Source: Alloiococcus sp035301245
GTDB lineage: Bacteria > Bacillota > Bacilli > Lactobacillales > Carnobacteriaceae_A
Reading direction: 5' to 3'
Assembly (NCBI GenBank): GCA_035301245.1
Contig: DATGUS010000093.1
Coordinates: 1 to 7,699 of the forward strand
DNA: 7,699 bases
The first letter of the stretch is position 1. Every line of letters starts with the position of its first letter. Both the position numbers and the translations under genes were made by a program. Under the pieces are notes generated by a model. It saw only the letters and a program-made list of their open reading frames with translations. It did not search any database and was not told the origin of the DNA. Below are positions 6,099-7,699 of the stretch, piece after piece.

Positions 6099-7001
6099 AT
6101 GCTATTTAAAAGAATAACTGAGGCATTTCCAAATGCCAATATAAAACAAAATGAACCATTATCGAACTACACGTATACTAAAACCGGTGGCCCCGCAGAA
6201 GTTCTTATCTTCCCCTCATCGATCGAAGAAGTGACTGAGATGATGAATTGGATCAAGAAAGAAGAATGCCAACTGACCATTTTAGGGAATGCAAGTAATT
6301 TAATTGTAAAAGATGGCGGAATCAGAGGCATCACCATTATTATGACAGAAATCAAAGATATTAAGACTGAAGGTGATCGTATTTCAGCCGGTGCGGGTGC
6401 TTCGATTATCGATGTTAGTCAAAAAGCTTTAAATCATCATTTAACAGGACTAGAATTTGCTTGTGGTATTCCGGGAAGTATCGGCGGAGCTATTTATATG
6501 AACGCTGGTGCATATGGTGGTGAAGTAAAAGATTGCGTAGAATCCGTTCAAGTGTTAACTCGGACAGGTGACGTCAAAACCCTGTCTAATAAAGAGATGA
6601 ACTTTTCATATCGTCATAGTTACCTAATGGATAAAGATGATATTGCTTTAAGCGTCACCTTTAAATTAGATAAAGGTGATTACAACGAGATAAAAGAAAA
6701 AATGGATGAGTTGACTTACTTAAGAACATCAAAACAACCACTAGAATATCCCTCATGTGGCTCAGTCTTTAAACGTCCAGAAGGCTACTTTACAGGTAAG
6801 TTAATTCAAGATGCAGGACTCCAAGGACTCATTCACGGTGGGGCCCAAGTATCGGAAAAACACGCGGGCTTTATTGTAAACATAAACAATGCAACAGCAA
6901 CAGATTATCAAGAGCTAATTAAGCATATTCAGGATGAAATTTATCGTATATACAAAGTGAAGTTGGAAAGAGAAGTTCGTATTATTGGAGAAGATAAATA
7001 A
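6099..7001 (+). CDS. murB: UDP-N-acetylenolpyruvoylglucosamine reductase
   Basis: FAD enzyme of the cytosol that uses NADPH to reduce UDP-GlcNAc-enolpyruvate to UDP-MurNAc, the second step of peptidoglycan precursor synthesis. In the 300-residue product the FAD-binding part shows YTYTKTGGPAEVL (24-36), LGNASNLIV (62-70) and ACGIPGSIGGAIYMNAGAYG (121-140). Expected catalytic residues are present: Arg172 in SYRHS, Ser222 in CGSVFKRP and Glu292 in REVRI. The compact C-terminal part fits type II MurB enzymes. AAAGGA at 6086-6091 is seven bases before the ATG at 6099 and four before another at 6096. The GTG at 6066 would extend the frame by 11 residues but has no ribosome site and adds sequence not expected in the family. 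rpiA follows after 10 bases, so the two are probably one operon. Confidence 0.96.
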   Translation: MLFKRITEAFPNANIKQNEPLSNYTYTKTGGPAEVLIFPSSIEEVTEMMNWIKKEECQLTILGNASNLIVKDGGIRGITIIMTEIKDIKTEGDRISAGAGASIIDVSQKALNHHLTGLEFACGIPGSIGGAIYMNAGAYGGEVKDCVESVQVLTRTGDVKTLSNKEMNFSYRHSYLMDKDDIALSVTFKLDKGDYNEIKEKMDELTYLRTSKQPLEYPSCGSVFKRPEGYFTGKLIQDAGLQGLIHGGAQVSEKHAGFIVNINNATATDYQELIKHIQDEIYRIYKVKLEREVRIIGEDK

Positions 7002-7011
7002 GGGGGACGAC

Positions 7012-7689
7012 ATGATCAATCTAAAAGATCAAGTGGGTAAAAGAGCGGTTGATTTTATTGAAGATGGCATGATTGTAGGTCTTGGAACAGGCTCTACGGT
7101 TTATTATCTTGTTGAAGCACTAGCGGAAAAAATCAAAGAAGAGGGCATCTCTATTCAATGTGTTACAACATCTATTCGTACTAAAGAACATGCTGAGAGT
7201 TTAGGCATTAAGATTAGTGACTTAGATGAAGTGCCTTATATTGATTTAACCATAGACGGTGCGGATGAAGTAGACCCTGACTTTAATGGGATTAAAGGTG
7301 GCGGTGCTGCTCACTTGTATGAAAAAATTGTAGCTAGCAATTCAAAGCGTAATATTTGGATTGTTGATGAATCGAAAATGGTTGATCAATTGGGAGCTTT
7401 TCCACTTCCGGTCGAAGTCGTGAAATATGGTAGTGGTAAACTCTTTAACAAACTTGAAAAAGAAGGTTTAAACCCATCATGGCGCTTAGATGATGAAGGA
7501 AATAAATTATTAACTGACGATAATAATTATGTGATTGATTTAAACTTAGGAACAATTACAAACATTGGTCCACTAGCTTCAAAACTGAATGCTTACACTG
7601 GAATTATTGAACATGGCTTATTCATCGGCATTACTGATATGGTAATCGTCGGCTATCTAGACGGGCCTAAAGTCTTAACCATAGACTAA
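7012..7689 (+). CDS. rpiA: Ribose-5-phosphate isomerase A
   Basis: Cytosolic enzyme of the non-oxidative pentose phosphate pathway that interconverts ribose 5-phosphate and ribulose 5-phosphate. The 225-residue length is normal for the family. Motifs are GLGTGSTV (23-30, phosphate binding), the active-site IDGADEVD (81-88, Asp82 and Asp85), KGGGAA (95-100, Lys95) and YEKIVA with the presumed general base Glu104. These match the E. coli active-site residues with a shift of one. FPLPVEV (130-136) and the C-terminal GLFIGITDMVIVG block are also typical. The start at 7012 follows AGGGGG (7001-7006) by five bases; an in-frame ATG at 6985 lies inside murB and has no comparable site. The ribosome site overlaps the last base of the murB stop codon, which suggests coupled translation. 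The TAA is 10 bases from the window end, so a terminator or further operon genes cannot be judged. Confidence 0.96.
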   Translation: MINLKDQVGKRAVDFIEDGMIVGLGTGSTVYYLVEALAEKIKEEGISIQCVTTSIRTKEHAESLGIKISDLDEVPYIDLTIDGADEVDPDFNGIKGGGAAHLYEKIVASNSKRNIWIVDESKMVDQLGAFPLPVEVVKYGSGKLFNKLEKEGLNPSWRLDDEGNKLLTDDNNYVIDLNLGTITNIGPLASKLNAYTGIIEHGLFIGITDMVIVGYLDGPKVLTID

Positions 7690-7699
7690 TTGAACTGGT

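Overview
The window looks like chromosomal DNA from a low-GC Gram-positive bacterium (Firmicutes). The basis is AT-rich codon use, strong AAGGA/AGGGGG-type Shine-Dalgarno sites, TATAAT-type promoters with TGn extensions, and the style of the MurB, RpiA, SHMT and P-type ATPase proteins. A Lactobacillales relative (Carnobacteriaceae/Aerococcaceae-like) is my best guess, but this is inference from protein flavour and not a database match.

Layout from left to right. Positions 1-1157 hold glyA (serine hydroxymethyltransferase), cut at its 5' end by the window edge. It is followed 14 bases later by tsaE (tRNA t6A biosynthesis ATPase), probably in the same transcript. A strong intrinsic terminator closes that unit. 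Its hairpin loop carries an extended -10 promoter that appears to serve the next gene, a 328-residue membrane protein with a potassium-channel-like pore loop (1722-2708). A perfect 18-base palindrome overlaps that gene's ribosome binding site. The AT-rich spacer 2709-3065 carries an orphan extended -10 promoter and a bidirectional terminator, which together could define a roughly 150-nt small RNA. On the minus strand, 3066-5696 encodes an LMCA1/YoaB-like P2A-type Ca2+ (possibly Mn2+) exporting ATPase. It has a leader of about 180 nt with several hairpins and a terminator-like hairpin just before the ribosome binding site, a layout typical of riboswitch or attenuator control. Divergently transcribed from it are murB (6099-7001) and rpiA (7012-7689), 10 bases apart and probably co-transcribed from a TATAAT promoter near 6000-6025.

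Most genes are housekeeping: one-carbon metabolism, tRNA modification, cell-wall precursor synthesis and pentose phosphate metabolism. The less ordinary parts are the channel gene with its degenerate selectivity filter and unassigned cytoplasmic domain, the nested terminator/promoter and palindrome in front of it, the candidate small RNA, and the structured ATPase leader. I see no transposon, CRISPR array, tRNA, rRNA or prophage signature.
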